64,000 nucleotides of DNA, taken from Pseudoips prasinana. Taxonomy: Eukaryota; Arthropoda; Insecta; Lepidoptera; Nolidae. Positions 55,601 to 59,974 of this stretch are shown here, piece after piece; position 1 is the first letter of the stretch, and every line of letters starts with the position of its first letter. The position numbers and the translations under genes were made by a program. The notes under the pieces were generated by a model. The model saw nothing but the letters and a program-made list of their open reading frames with translations. It had not been told where the DNA came from and did not search any database. Location: contig OX621255.1 in assembly GCA_951640165.1 (NCBI GenBank), positions 1,736,001-1,800,000 on the forward strand, read 5' to 3'.

Positions 55601-56423
55601 ATGATATATGTAATATTTAGTTAATAAGTTGTCAATATAATAACGTTATTATTTGAAAAAAAAAAACTTGTGTGTACTTATGTACACGCGTTAGAAGTTA
55701 TACTTCTTAATATACAACTTGAACATAGTTATCAATTTTCATACCACCTAGAACTAACGTCATGCTGTTATTTTTACGATGCGCGCGCATCGTAAAAATT
55801 CACTCTCATACCACCTAGAACTAACTTCATGCTGTTAAATTTTTTGGTGTCGGTGTGCGCGCGCATCGTAAAAATTCACTTTCATCATTTTTCTCCATCG
55901 CGCCAAAAGAAGTATAACTTCAATAATTTATATACCCTATACAGAACATTCTCTGATCAAATTGGAGACGTACCTATTTAAGAAAGGTCAGGTCAGAAGT
56001 ACCCTAAACCGGCGAGCATGTATGAAGAATATTATGTCAGTAAACGAAGCGAAAGAGGTATGCAACGATCGTGAAAAATGGAAGTCCGTTGGACTCTGGG
56101 AAACAGGCGTGAGTCTATGTATGTATGTATATATAGAACACTAACCTACTTACATTATTTAGTTTTTGTCATTATAGAACTCCTGCAGTGTGTAGTAGCT
56201 TTTATGCATTAGGAATTCTTTAAATTTCTTAACTAAAGGATGAAACCGTTCTTCATCTTTGATGTATTTTGGTACACCGATATTGATTCTTCTCACCTGT
56301 AATTAATTTGCTGGGCAGATGTGGCTGCGTGTTGAGCCAGTCTCTTAACTTCTGTATATCTTGTGGCGTGATACCGGTCTTTTTCTTGTATTCTTCTTTT
56401 AAAGAAAACTCTTGCACCGACAT
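31458..56423 (-). CDS. CRAL-TRIO lipid-transfer protein (alpha-TTP-like), six coding exons
   Basis: Cytosolic carriers of this family bind one hydrophobic ligand (tocopherol, retinoid, carotenoid or phosphoinositide) and move it between membranes. Six exons (56423-56297, 37602-37449, 35205-35101, 33658-33511, 32532-32316, 31612-31458) join with consistent phases and GT-AG sites to 301 aa, the normal length. Residues 1-95 form the CRAL-TRIO N domain (ITPQDIQKLRDWLNTQPHLP; LILTFHCCDRSAEVSKQVLD). About 110-270 is the lipid-binding fold (GTWPGFIIIFDLDQMKFGHL; RIKG-type LKIKGLHFLNAPSFMDQLM; LPKEAGGE). The tail PGKPKSISDIFGGVEGSFKK is typical of the insect alpha-TTP-like group. The ligand is unknown. 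The first coding intron is 18.7 kb. Confidence 0.93.
31740..32045. repeat. Intronic sequence resembling a dispersed repeat
   Basis: Holds GATTTCCGGCAAAACTTAAAG and AAGTTGTAGGTAATAAAAAG, phrases I associate with dispersed non-coding repeats in moths. No second copy in this window. Intron 5 of the CRAL-TRIO gene. Confidence 0.3.
32050..32172. mobile_element. One arm of the GGCTCTACCGG foldback MITE
   Basis: Matches the right arm of the element at 23137-23375 (AACGATTGATTAAGTCATTT, GTTCGGCGACTTAGCCGGTA, GAGCC). It is joined directly to a SINE body fragment, CAGGACAGATAATGGTGTGC, 32173-32235. Confidence 0.7.
32316..32532 (-). CDS. CRAL-TRIO gene, coding exon 5
   Basis: Acceptor TTGTTTCAG, donor AAAAG|GTACCC (weak after the GT). 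Encodes EAMLLKIKGLHFLNAPSF through the KPFLKKELMD helix and LPSEALPKEAGGE, the most conserved part of the fold. Confidence 0.92.
32563..32790. mobile_element. MITE-like cluster of ACATTTACGTCAAATTGGCT units
   Basis: Four direct units of 50-60 bp (AACATTTACGTCAAATTGGC, then CAGATTG..TGTCATGGCA) are followed by an inverted partial unit (GCAAATATTCTGAACTGACA, GTGTCAT). This suggests a TIR element with internal unit duplication. Intron 4. Confidence 0.55.
33065..33250 (+). repeat. tRNA-derived SINE (second family)
   Basis: Head GTCGCCGTAGCCTAGTTGGT, B box GGTCCTGGGTTCGAATCCC. The body is shortened relative to the copy at 37078, with the same tail (GTCGCCTGGTACCCATAGTA, GTTTGGGGCTAG). Intron 4. 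Confidence 0.8.
33511..33658 (-). CDS. CRAL-TRIO gene, coding exon 4
   Basis: Acceptor ACTTCTCAG, donor TACAG|GTAACT. Encodes TVFMILDLWQYEEGTWPGF, then the IIIFDLDQMKFGHLARL strand-helix core and QSLRQFLYYLQ. Confidence 0.92.
33722..33848. mobile_element. Palindromic MITE, GTACACACGG ends
   Basis: Arms of about 45 bp (ATCAAGCTATACATTTCCAA) around CTCATTGTATGGATATCC. The copy at 50533-50660 is closely similar, so this is a family. Lies 63 bp from exon 4, inside the intron. Confidence 0.75.
34341..34965. repeat. Minisatellite, five units of 125 bp
   Basis: CTAATACTAGGTAAACCTCA recurs at 34341, 34466, 34591, 34716 and 34841, exactly 125 bp apart. The middle units are nearly identical; the last has several changes (ACAACTATTTGGCCGTTGTC). 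In intron 3 of the CRAL-TRIO gene, ending 136 bp from exon 3. Confidence 0.95.
35101..35205 (-). CDS. CRAL-TRIO gene, coding exon 3
   Basis: Acceptor ACTTTCAG, donor ATCAG|GTAAGA. Encodes LLQPIPTRAYDGSAVLYCRL and the LDYEPKNLDFSRSI segment at the entry to the lipid-binding domain. Confidence 0.9.
35329..35495 (+). mobile_element. Short Helitron
   Basis: TCCTACTAATATTGTAAAGG after an A; ends CGTGGGTAAAACTGCG...GCTAG before T. Short internally deleted form. Confidence 0.75.
35536..35996 (+). pseudogene. RTE-clade LINE, C-terminal region
   Basis: Frame pieces: QVFDQCVLPVMTYGTESWSL, VTQRAMERAMLGVSLR, a frameshift, then VTDIARRIANLKWQWAGHLA, GKVLEWRQRTGR and GRPPIRWTDDLVRAVGS. These are the standard post-RT motifs of lepidopteran RTE elements. 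5' truncated, no intact frame. Confidence 0.85.
36325..36645 (-). mobile_element. Non-autonomous Helitron
   Basis: Minus strand: TCTATACATATAATAAAATC start preceded by A, hairpin CGCAGGTAAAACCGCGGGGC and end CACAGCTAG before T. Same family as 2166-2477. Confidence 0.85.
36699..36770 (+). pseudogene. tRNA-like sequence
   Basis: 72 nt with GTGCGG/CCGCAC ends, an anticodon-like arm (TGGGG CCGGATA CCCCA) and a good T arm (GTGGG TTTGATT CCCAC). The acceptor has 6 rather than 7 pairs, position 33 is C not T, and no T-run terminator follows closely. More likely a SINE head or tRNA pseudogene than a working tRNA (anticodon would read GGA). Confidence 0.4.
36817..37412 (+). mobile_element. Helitron carrying a SINE
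   Basis: TCATAAATGCGAAATTAACT start, CGGTTTAAATGAAATTTG-type 5' motif, hairpin ACGCGGACTTAGTCGC and end CACAGCTAG|T. The SINE at 37078-37325 sits inside. Same family as 11642-13580 but with a single 5' end. Confidence 0.75.
37078..37325 (+). repeat. tRNA-derived SINE (second family), full copy
   Basis: GGTCACCGTAGCCTAGTTGG head, B box GGTCCTGGGTTCGAATCCC, then GTGATGAGCACAAATATTTG and GTTTGGGGCTAGGATGGTCT, tail TAGATATTATTATTAG. Nested in the Helitron at 36817. Confidence 0.85.
37449..37602 (-). CDS. CRAL-TRIO gene, coding exon 2
   Basis: Acceptor TTGTTGCAG, donor ACTGT|GTAAGT. Encodes DLELILTFHCCDRSAEV through FFKNRIVDDSVEQNLQT, the rest of the N domain. A SINE head begins 16 bases upstream of the acceptor in the intron. 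Confidence 0.9.
37618..37740 (+). repeat. SINE head next to exon 2
   Basis: CTTACTGACTGCTAGGCCAG, B box GAGGTCGTGGGTTCGATACC, then ACTTGTTTCGTGTCTGCGTG. Truncated where the hairpin at 37726 begins. Confidence 0.65.
37726..37834. repeat. Hairpin with arms near 48 bp
   Basis: CACTATTTAACTATGTTACA... returns as ...TGTAACATAAATAGTG around an 8-nt loop (ATAGACAA). Arms are perfect except for a 4-base length difference near the base. Confidence 0.85.
37840..38455. other. No gene recognised
   Basis: Very AT-rich intron sequence with ATT/ATTATT runs near 38180. The end (AATAAATATTTCATTCATTC at 38357) looks like a LINE 3' end. Confidence 0.4.
38458..38515 (+). mobile_element. Helitron 3' end fragment
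   Basis: TTATAAAGTTTAACGCGGGT followed by GAAACCGCGGGGCAGAGC; the terminal CTAG is mutated to CAAG. Confidence 0.6.
38737..39178. mobile_element. MULE-type MITE with 9-bp target duplication
   Basis: CTATTACAT flanks both ends exactly (38728-38736, 39179-39187). Inverted repeats of about 150 bp include CTGTATTTCGAAGTTCAAAA, GATGAACTGTAGCCCT and TTTCGCACTAACGTGAGTCG. The centre is GC-rich (GAGCGAGCGTAGCGAGCG) with three TTAGG units. 442 bp, non-coding. Confidence 0.85.
39210..39345 (-). mobile_element. Helitron 3' half
   Basis: Minus-strand end CACAGCTAG with hairpin CGCGGGTAAAACCGCGTGGC. The 5' half is missing after TATATTCACGCAAAA. Confidence 0.7.
39405..40080. repeat. Repeat family P, inverted pair with a central hairpin
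   Basis: The left arm (TTGACAATAACTTAATTTAAG, CAAGCGCTTTTTTAAAGTCT, ACGTGAATAAAAACC) returns inverted to the right (AGACTTTAAACAAGCGTTTG). In between lies a near-perfect 50-bp hairpin, 39770-39890 (AAAACGTTTTTTTTCTGGCA, TTTAACAGTTTAGTAT). Single arms occur at 45665-45945 and, inverted, at 48205-48433. Confidence 0.75.
40088..40265 (+). repeat. 5S-rRNA-derived SINE, second copy
   Basis: GCGAGGTGAAGCAACTAGGC, GGCAGTCAGTCCATAGATGG, GTGACCGCCAAAGTTG follow 5S rRNA (GTTAAGCAACGTCGGGCGCGGTCAGT..GGATGGGTGACCGCC in 5S), more closely in the last block than the 19655 copy. Confidence 0.75.
40550..40623. repeat. Hairpin with 34-bp arms
   Basis: AATCTTTTTGACAGAACTTA begins the left arm; one mismatch over 34 positions; loop GGTTCT. 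Confidence 0.9.
41085..41470 (+). pseudogene. LINE 3' end (RT C-terminus)
   Basis: Frame LNKLPKAWKELPDNAFKSKI then KSLLVDKAYYNVSEYLADKF and a stop at 41225. 3' UTR to about 41470. Related to the C-terminus at 53643-53837. Confidence 0.65.
41478..41695 (+). pseudogene. RTE LINE C-terminus with (ATG)n tail
   Basis: Frame GRKVLEWRPRTGRRSVGRPP, TRWTDDLVRVAGNSWMRIAQ, DRQLWRSLGEAFVQQWTSFG then stop, followed by the ATGATGATG tail. The C-terminal reading frame is intact, so this copy is young. Confidence 0.85.
41766..42637 (-). mobile_element. Helitron, 872 bp
   Basis: Minus strand: A|TCTAATATATAAAATTCTCG start and ...TGTGCCGGGTCAGCTAG|T end. No coding region. The interior includes CGAAACGGCTTAACCGATTT, a phrase shared by many lepidopteran Helitrons. 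Confidence 0.8.
42873..43055 (+). repeat. tRNA-derived SINE
   Basis: Best-preserved head here: GGGCCTGTTGGCGTGGTCGG, B box GGTCGTGGGTTCGATTCCC, then CAGGACAGATATTTGTGTGC. The tail is truncated after ATAGTATATGTAGTATTA. Confidence 0.85.
43323..43582 (+). mobile_element. Short Helitron, first of a tandem pair
   Basis: A|TCTATATATATAAAAATCAA to AAGCACGTACCGGGCCGCTAG|T. Contains CGTTGTAATGTTATAACTCA and GGAAGTCCAGGGAAGG. Confidence 0.8.
43584..43813 (+). mobile_element. Short Helitron, second of the tandem pair
   Basis: Near-identical to the preceding element over CACTTTTCGTTGTAATGTTA to AGCGAAGCACGTACCGCTAG. Its first bases are missing, so it starts right after the CTAG of copy 1. Confidence 0.8.
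43840..44100. repeat. Unassigned repeat-like sequence
   Basis: GC-richer than its surroundings (GTGGGTTTCATAAAAGGCGG, CTACACGGGGTGACTAAGGC). Reads like a retroelement fragment but no domain was recognised. Confidence 0.35.
44108..44170. repeat. Perfect 31-bp palindrome, 1-nt centre
   Basis: AAGTGGGTAAAAAAGACCAT opens the left arm; 31 perfect pairs around a single A at 44139. Confidence 0.95.
44249..44455 (-). pseudogene. RTE LINE C-terminus
   Basis: Plus strand begins (ATC)n ATATCAGCCGAAAGACGTCT; the minus frame contains GRRSVG-region codons and GAERFSSGDHEPEDAAWAGP in a shifted frame. Inverse of 41478-41695. Confidence 0.8.
44465..44502. repeat. Perfect 17-bp hairpin
   Basis: AGCTATGTGCCCCGGCT, loop CCTT, perfect inverse. 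It adjoins the broken end of the RTE fragment. Confidence 0.9.
44820..45236 (+). repeat. tRNA-derived SINE with an insertion
   Basis: Partial head (GCTCGTGGGTTCCATTCCCA), full body and tail, split at 44998-45207 by a LINE fragment with an 8-bp duplication. Confidence 0.8.
45006..45199 (-). pseudogene. LINE 3' fragment coding a C2H2-like zinc finger
   Basis: TATAAATA flanks both ends (44998-45005, 45200-45207). The minus frame contains TANFSCQACGRLCRSRIGLF then SHHKKC, a C2H2-like finger found near the C-terminus of some insect LINE proteins, and a (TA)n tail. About 194 bp, strongly 5' truncated. Confidence 0.65.
45665..45945 (+). repeat. Repeat family P, single arm
   Basis: TACCTTAATATAGACAGAAC to ACGTGAATAAAAACCTTTTT, parallel to the left arm at 39405. 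Confidence 0.7.
46011..46218 (+). pseudogene. RTE LINE C-terminus
   Basis: GRKVLEWRPRTGRRSVSRPP, TRWTDDLG then a frameshift, and GDPWGRPLSS in a second frame; (ATG)n tail at 46205. Confidence 0.8.
46319..46411. repeat. Perfect 42-bp hairpin
   Basis: Arms 46319-46360 and 46370-46411 are exact inverses (AAACATAGTATATAAATCAG start) around a 9-nt loop. Confidence 0.95.
46412..46860 (+). pseudogene. Two LINE 3' ends in a row
   Basis: The first ends GGCAAATAAAGAATGATTTG with a (TGATT)n tail at 46510-46531. The second starts SSIPEDMRKECNKQKFKIKL, LKRYLLDNLR then stop at 46620, with its own UTR and GGCAAGTAAACTACAAAAAT end. Confidence 0.55.
47100..47160. repeat. GC-rich hairpin CGCCGTCGACGC
   Basis: GCGCCGTCGACGCGCGTTTT pairs with its inverse across AGAA. 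Outer flanks and 47580-47960 share GACACACTAT, CCGAACTT and TCGGTCGCGT phrases, suggesting a larger element split by the LINE 3' end at 47188-47575. Confidence 0.55.
47188..47575 (-). repeat. LINE 3' UTR with TTGA tail
   Basis: Minus strand ends GCAATAAAGAATTATTGATT(GATT)n, a typical LINE tail. The body has no coding sequence left. Confidence 0.55.
47580..47960. repeat. GC-rich repeat-like block
   Basis: Repeated phrases CGAACTTCGGTCGCGTA and TAACGCAATGTAACTTCGG in both orientations suggest foldback structure; possibly continuous with 47100-47160 before the LINE inserted. Confidence 0.4.
47966..48455 (+). repeat. Repeat family E split by a family P arm
   Basis: Family E from AAAACCGGCTAAGTGCGAGT to AGAATCCCGTTTT, then the P arm (48205-48433, inverse of 45665-45945), then GTTTTACCCTTTGGGTACGG resumes family E. 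GTTTT is duplicated at the junctions. Confidence 0.75.
48462..48710 (-). repeat. SINE, minus copy
   Basis: Inverse of 22325-22530: TCGGCCACGGTGGCCAGTCT, GCGCGGGACATATTATAGTG, TCTCATGATCCGATGGGACG, and a longer 5' end with GCTCTCCGAGGCACGGGG. Confidence 0.65.
48963..49274 (-). mobile_element. Non-autonomous Helitron
   Basis: Minus strand: A|TCTATACATATAATAAAATC start, hairpin CGCAGGTAAAACCGCGGGGC; terminal CTAG mutated to CTTG. Same family as 2166-2477. Confidence 0.8.
49523..49810 (+). mobile_element. Non-autonomous Helitron
   Basis: A|TCTATACATATAATATAAAT start, CCGCGGGTAAAACCGCGGGG hairpin, end CACAGCTA. Faces the copy at 48963 head to head. Confidence 0.8.
49815..50325. other. No gene recognised
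   Basis: Very AT-rich, with ATTATT and TATA runs; no splice-bounded frame. Confidence 0.4.
50333..50470 (-). repeat. LINE 3' end with CTT tail
   Basis: Minus strand reads GGAAGAGATCGCATTTAGCG, ATAAGGCCGCCAATTGCAT and ends AAGTGTACTTCTTCTTCTTC. This 3' end is familiar from insect LINEs; no coding part is left. Confidence 0.55.
50533..50660. mobile_element. Palindromic MITE, copy of 33722-33848
   Basis: CACGGCTACATATCAAGCTA to TATAGCGTGATGTGTAGCCG. The loop region TCATTGTATGAAAATCCTAT matches the other copy. Confidence 0.8.
51370..51580 (+). pseudogene. Old RTE-like C-terminus
   Basis: Frame pieces KRNVGRPLQRWADDIILIA, GKDWM, then LWKRMEEAFTHKR. The KR.VGRP..RW.DDI...G..W motif with an EAF ending is that of RTE elements, different from the younger copies at 41478 and 46011. 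Confidence 0.6.
51826..51944 (+). mobile_element. Helitron 3' half
   Basis: AATATTAAGAAGAGGTCGGA to TAAAACCGCGGGGCACAGCC; terminal CTAG mutated. Confidence 0.7.
52433..52790 (+). pseudogene. LINE C-terminal remnants
   Basis: Frame from 52670: ILNRIPKYIVDKLDNKNNRH, IHNILKRHYLNTRLHYN, resembling the end of a Jockey-group ORF2. The preceding frame (52433-52663) has RYSRMGSIFCVLCLLCYG, not clearly related. Confidence 0.4.
52905..53172 (-). repeat. Repeat family E, minus copy
   Basis: GAGGGTTCCTTACCCAAAGG to GAGTCCGACTCGCACTTGAC, inverse of 6634-6905. Confidence 0.75.
53340..53965 (+). pseudogene. LINE 3' end feeding a TATTC tail
   Basis: Decayed start (IQRFCALNISLSVELTP), then an open frame 53643-53837 with KKSVICMAPVIFNKLPNSIK, DLPLERFKKHLTALLAEKCY, YSLQEFLDDKQI and stop. 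3' UTR ends ATTCAAAGCAAATAAAGA directly before the repeat array. The same order (GGCAAATAAAGA then a pentamer tail) occurs at 46495. Confidence 0.7.
53966..54300 (+). repeat. TATTC pentanucleotide array, 67 units
   Basis: 335 bp of TATTC, pure apart from one TATTATATTATATTC interruption near 54076-54090. It starts immediately after a LINE 3' UTR, so it is a LINE tail that has expanded. Two long frames across it (SILFY repeats) are artefacts. Confidence 0.97.
54496..55010 (+). repeat. tRNA-derived SINE split by repeat C
   Basis: Head GGTCGGTTGGCGTTTGTAAA, B box GGTCGTGGTGTCGATTCCC (one base inserted), body, then after the insertion TATTTACAAAAGAAAAGTAG and the GATCAGATGGCCG..TGTCCCAGGATG tail. 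Confidence 0.85.
54632..54896 (+). repeat. Repeat family C inserted in a SINE
   Basis: TGTAT flanks both ends (54627-54631, 54897-54901), a clean target duplication. Runs from GGTGACGTGCTGTGTGGTGA to the ATGATGATG tail. A frame reads HPVGGVEVDPREYLPGDGQQ and LPSDYYDHLTAIANPPAKRG, shared with 18629. The tail and duplication show LINE-type retroposition. Confidence 0.85.
55077..55367 (+). repeat. Repeat family E copy
   Basis: CCGGCCAAGTGCGAGTCTGA to GGGTCCCGTTTTAACCTTGG. Confidence 0.7.
55370..55735. other. No gene recognised
   Basis: AT-rich; GATTCAATTCAATCTTTATAG near 55420 looks like the tail of a minus-strand LINE 3' end. Confidence 0.4.
55738..55885 (+). repeat. Two tandem units with a GCGCGCGCATCGTAAAAATTC core
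   Basis: CATACCACCTAGAACTAAC(G/T)TCATGCTGTTA occurs at 55739 and 55807, each followed by GCGCGCGCATCGTAAAAATT. In unit 1 the core is a 28-bp perfect palindrome (55771-55798, TTTTTACGATGCGC...). Confidence 0.75.
56297..56423 (-). CDS. CRAL-TRIO gene, coding exon 1
   Basis: ATG at 56423 lies four bases after an acceptor (TTTTTTTTCAG, 56428-56430), so at least one untranslated exon exists upstream (higher coordinates), not identified. 42 codons plus one base; donor ACAG|GTGAGA. Encodes MSVQEFSLKEEYKKKTG and the start of the N domain. Confidence 0.9.
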
Positions 56424-56443
56424 TATTCTGAAAAAAAAGGAAA

Positions 56444-56690
56444 TCATCATCATCATCATGTCGGCCAGAGTACGTCCACTGCTGGACAGAAGCCTTCCCA
56501 AAGAATGGGGGGATATGCCATAATTGCCATGCTTGGCAGAGGGGTTGGTGATCGCAGTTTGATGGCCATAGTTCACAGAAAAACGCTGCTGCCCGTTTTC
56601 TGGTAGGTATTCCCTCGGTCGATTTCTACGTACCCCATGGGATGTGATGGGGTAATGATATTCTATGCCGTCACTACACAGCTAAACAAA
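56444..56690 (-). repeat. Repeat family C, minus copy
   Basis: (CAT)n at 56447, TCCACTGCTGGACAGAAGCC, GGGGGGATATGCCATAATTG, GATTTCTACGTACCCCATGG. It begins 14 bp from the acceptor of CRAL-TRIO coding exon 1, within the polypyrimidine side. Confidence 0.75.
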
Positions 56691-56693
56691 AAA

Positions 56694-57225
56694 CCGGTCA
56701 AATGTGTGTCGGAATCGCCCTTGAAGGCTTCCGTAGCAGCAAGTTTATGACGTATAAAAAAAACTACTTGCTAGATCTCGTTCAAACCAATGTTCGTTGT
56801 TAGTTTGTATGGTAATGTACATCATATATTTTTTTAGTTTTATCATTCTCTTATTTTAGAAGTTACAGGGGGGGGGGGGGGGCACTCATTTTACCACTTT
56901 GGAAGTGTCTCTCGCGCAAAGTATTCAGTTTAGAAAAAAATGATATAAGAAACCTCAATATCATTTTTGAAGAACTATTCGTAGATGTATGGGTTCGATT
57001 AAATTTTTTTTTTGGGTTCTTTGTATGGGGGCCCCCTAAAATTATTGTTCGTTTTCCATTTTTGTGTGAAAATCTTAATGCGGTTCACACAATACATCTA
57101 CTTACCAAGTTTCAACAGTACAGCTCTTATAGTTTCGGAAAAAAGTGGCTGTGACATACGGACAGACAGACATGACAAATCTATAAGGGTTCCCTTTTTT
57201 GCCATTTGGCTACGGAACCCTAAAA
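56694..57225 (+). repeat. Repeat family F copy
   Basis: AAAAACCGGTCAAATGTGTG to GGCTACGGAACCCTAAAAAT, the same layout as 8343-8934, with a 13-base G run near 56870. Confidence 0.75.
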
Positions 57226-57311
57226 ATGAAATATCAAATCAAAATTATACATGTATGGATGGAGTCTCCCGACACAAGCACTACTTGTTGAAACGGAGGC
57301 ATCGATTACTA

Positions 57312-57435
57312 GTTTGAGGGTCTCTGGAAACCGCTGGATGTGTATAGCGCAAGACCGGCAATTTTGCAGATCTATTGGGGGGGGGGGGGGGGGGGTATGT
57401 CCAGCAATGGACGTCTTTTCGCTGGTATGATGATG
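57312..57435 (+). pseudogene. RTE LINE C-terminus fragment with a G run
   Basis: GTCTCTGGAAACCGCTGGAT, ATAGCGCAAGACCGGCAATT, then about 19 G's in place of the usual GGGGGAGGCC, TCCAGCAATGGACGTCTTTT and an ATGATGATG tail. Confidence 0.7.
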
Positions 57436-57457
57436 ATGAATAATCTGGGTGTAATCT

Positions 57458-57543
57458 TTATACATATAATAAAATCGTAGGAAAGTCAAAACTGTACATT
57501 GAATATTTTAAAAAAAGAATACTTGGGGCGTGTTCTACAATCA
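57458..57543 (+). mobile_element. Helitron 5' end fragment
   Basis: TTATACATATAATAAAATCG, AAACTGTACATTGAATATTT, ATACTTGGGGCGTG: the first 85 bases of the 2166-type family, cut where the LINE sequence at 57545 begins. Confidence 0.65.
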
Positions 57544-57759
57544 ATATCTTCTTTCAATAAATGTGTCCAAAACTCACTATGTCCCTTTCTCAGCTAATAC
57601 TGTCGCACAACCTAATCTGCCCGATATTAAGATTCATAGCTGCCTGTCAATAAGCACATCTTGCAAATGTCCATCTTTACAAAGAAGTTCATTTGTTAAA
57701 TACCTGGGTGTTTACATTGACAACACACTGGGTTGGCGGAAGCATATCGATGCGACAGT

Positions 57760-59969
57760 AATAATAATAATAATAATTTATTTCAGATAAATTTCTTAAC
57801 AGCTAAAACATAAAAATAAAACAACAAATACAATTTTCTTAATTTGCTACAAACGTTACAGGTGTGCCTGAACTAGGTAATCCTGTTTTTCAGGCAAAGA
57901 AGTGCTAGTATTAATATGTTCTAAAAATAGTCACTTACTTAATATAATTATAATATGCGTGATATGATTATTCTAACAATGGATGCAAAAAGGTAAAGAG
58001 CGCGTACTTGGGTTACATACAATGTTATTGAACCCAAACAATTGATGCGTATGCTAATTTATAACAATTACATCATAATGACTTTGTTGGTTTCACATTC
58101 TTAAACATCATCAATTTTTTACATGATCTATATTATAAAACAGTACAAAAACAACTTTATTTCAAAACGACTAAAAGTTTCTCTGTATCTTCGTAGGACA
58201 AGGCTTGGAGAGCATTCTTAAGGGCTTGTTTACAATTATTGTAATTAAGGGAATAAATGTCTACAATTGCATTAACTCTATTGTAGAGGAGCGGTCCTAA
58301 AACTATGTAGAACTTTGAGGTGAAGGCATGTGTTGTTTTTATCTTTTGTGTGCAAACTCTATCTTTACGTCTTTTATTAGTGAAATCAGATCTGTAGGGA
58401 AGAGATGTGTGCTGCTTTAGTACTATGCTCATTATGAATAACTGCCTAACTGTCAAAACTTTACAAGATTTATAGAGTAGGTTAGTAGGGAAAATGAAAG
58501 GGCGGAAAGTAGACACTTTGAGAATCGCTCTTTGGGCTCTTTCAATTGTAAGTAACAACGTTTTACCTACACCACCCCATGAGGTAATACAGTAGGTTAA
58601 TATTGATTGACAAAGGGCGAAATATACTTGCTTAATTATTTTTGAGTCTGCTATGTACCGTAACTGTTTGAAGACAAAAATCAACTTACGAATTCTATTA
58701 TTTAATGCCTCGATATATTGTTTAAATGAAAGATGTTCGTCTATTATAATGCCCAAGTATCTTATTTTATTACTAGGTTTAATTTCAGGGCACATACATT
58801 GGTTACTACCAGGTGTTCTACAATAATGTGCATACAGTGTTAAGTTAGTTCGGGTAGATGTTGTTTTGCGCATTGAAAAGTTAATATAATTAGTCTTATC
58901 TGAATTTAGTGTTAGTAAATTATGCTGCAGCCATTTATTAACAATATTAAAACCTATTTGTGCATGCTTGGATACTTCGCTCACTGAATCAGCTGAAAAA
59001 AGGAGGGCAGTGTCGTCAGCGTATGATATAATTATGCCATGATTTATTGTTAAGTTACAGAGGTCATTAATGTAAATTAAAAATAGGGTAGCTGCTAAAA
59101 TACTCTCTTGGGGTAAACCGAAGGCCGTATTTTTTTGCTCAGCGCTAAGTACATTACCAATCCTTACGCATTGAGTTCGATCTTCTAAGTAACTTGTAAA
59201 AAGTTTCAGCTGTGTACCCCTTATACCTACATTTTCAAGCTTGCGCAGTAGGATAGGGATGGAGACGGTGTCAAATGCTTTTGCTAGATCCAGGAATATC
59301 CCTACTACATACTTTCCTTTATCCAGCTCTTGTGCCACATAGTCAGTCAAACGATGAACGGCATCTGCCGTTGAAATTTTCGATCTAAAACCGTATTGCA
59401 TCTTAGACAAAATTGTTTTAGTCTCTAAATAATTAAGTAACCTTTTATTCATTATTTTTTCTAATATTTTAGACAGAGAGGGTAGTAACGAAATAGGTCT
59501 ATAGTTTGTTACTTGGTCTTTACTACCGGATTTATGAATAGGGACAACAATAGCTTTTTTGAGACACTTCGGAAAAATTCCCTTAGATAAGCATATTTTG
59601 AAGATATAAGTAAGTGGGGGTACTAAAATTTGTCTGAATTGTTTCAAAATTTTATTTGATATATCGTCCCATCCTACTGCGCAATCATCTTTTAAGCTCA
59701 TTATGGTGGTTTCTATCTCGGATTGATCAGTATCTAGGAACACGAAGGACTTTAGAGTGGTGTTATTTGGGAAAGTCGTACCTGTACGGTACTGTGGTTG
59801 GTTCTGTAGGGTTTCAGCCAGACATTTACCAACGTTCACAAAATAATTATTCACATTATTTATCGATGCCACCTGTGATGAGTGCGTTTGTAATAAACTT
59901 GAAGATGACTCACGTTGTTTTGAAGTATATGTCACATTTTTAATGTAACTCCATATCTTTTTAGTGTTT
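57760..59969 (-). mobile_element. CR1-like LINE (minus), inserted in the plus-strand LINE
   Basis: Bounded by ACAGT (57755-57759 and 59970-59974). The minus strand starts within the endonuclease-RT linker (NTKKIWSYIKNVT) and ends in an (ATT)n tail. Complete RT and C-terminal domain, 5' truncated by at least the endonuclease and ORF1. Confidence 0.9.
58157..59969 (-). pseudogene. Reverse transcriptase of the inserted CR1-like LINE
   Basis: One uninterrupted frame of about 603 codons. RT blocks: DDCAVGWDDISNKILKQFRQ, VTNYRPISLLPSLSKILEKI, GIFLDLAKAFDTVSIPILLR (first catalytic Asp), GLPQESILAATLFLIYINDL, ISYADDTALLFSADS (YADD). Then YLGIIIDEHLSFKQYI and IERAQRAILKVSTFRPF. The usual PQGSxLGP block is altered to PQESILAA, so it may be inactive despite the open frame. 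The open frame extends upstream into host antisense sequence (ATG at 60049), which is not part of the protein. Confidence 0.9.
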
Positions 59970-59974
59970 ACAGT

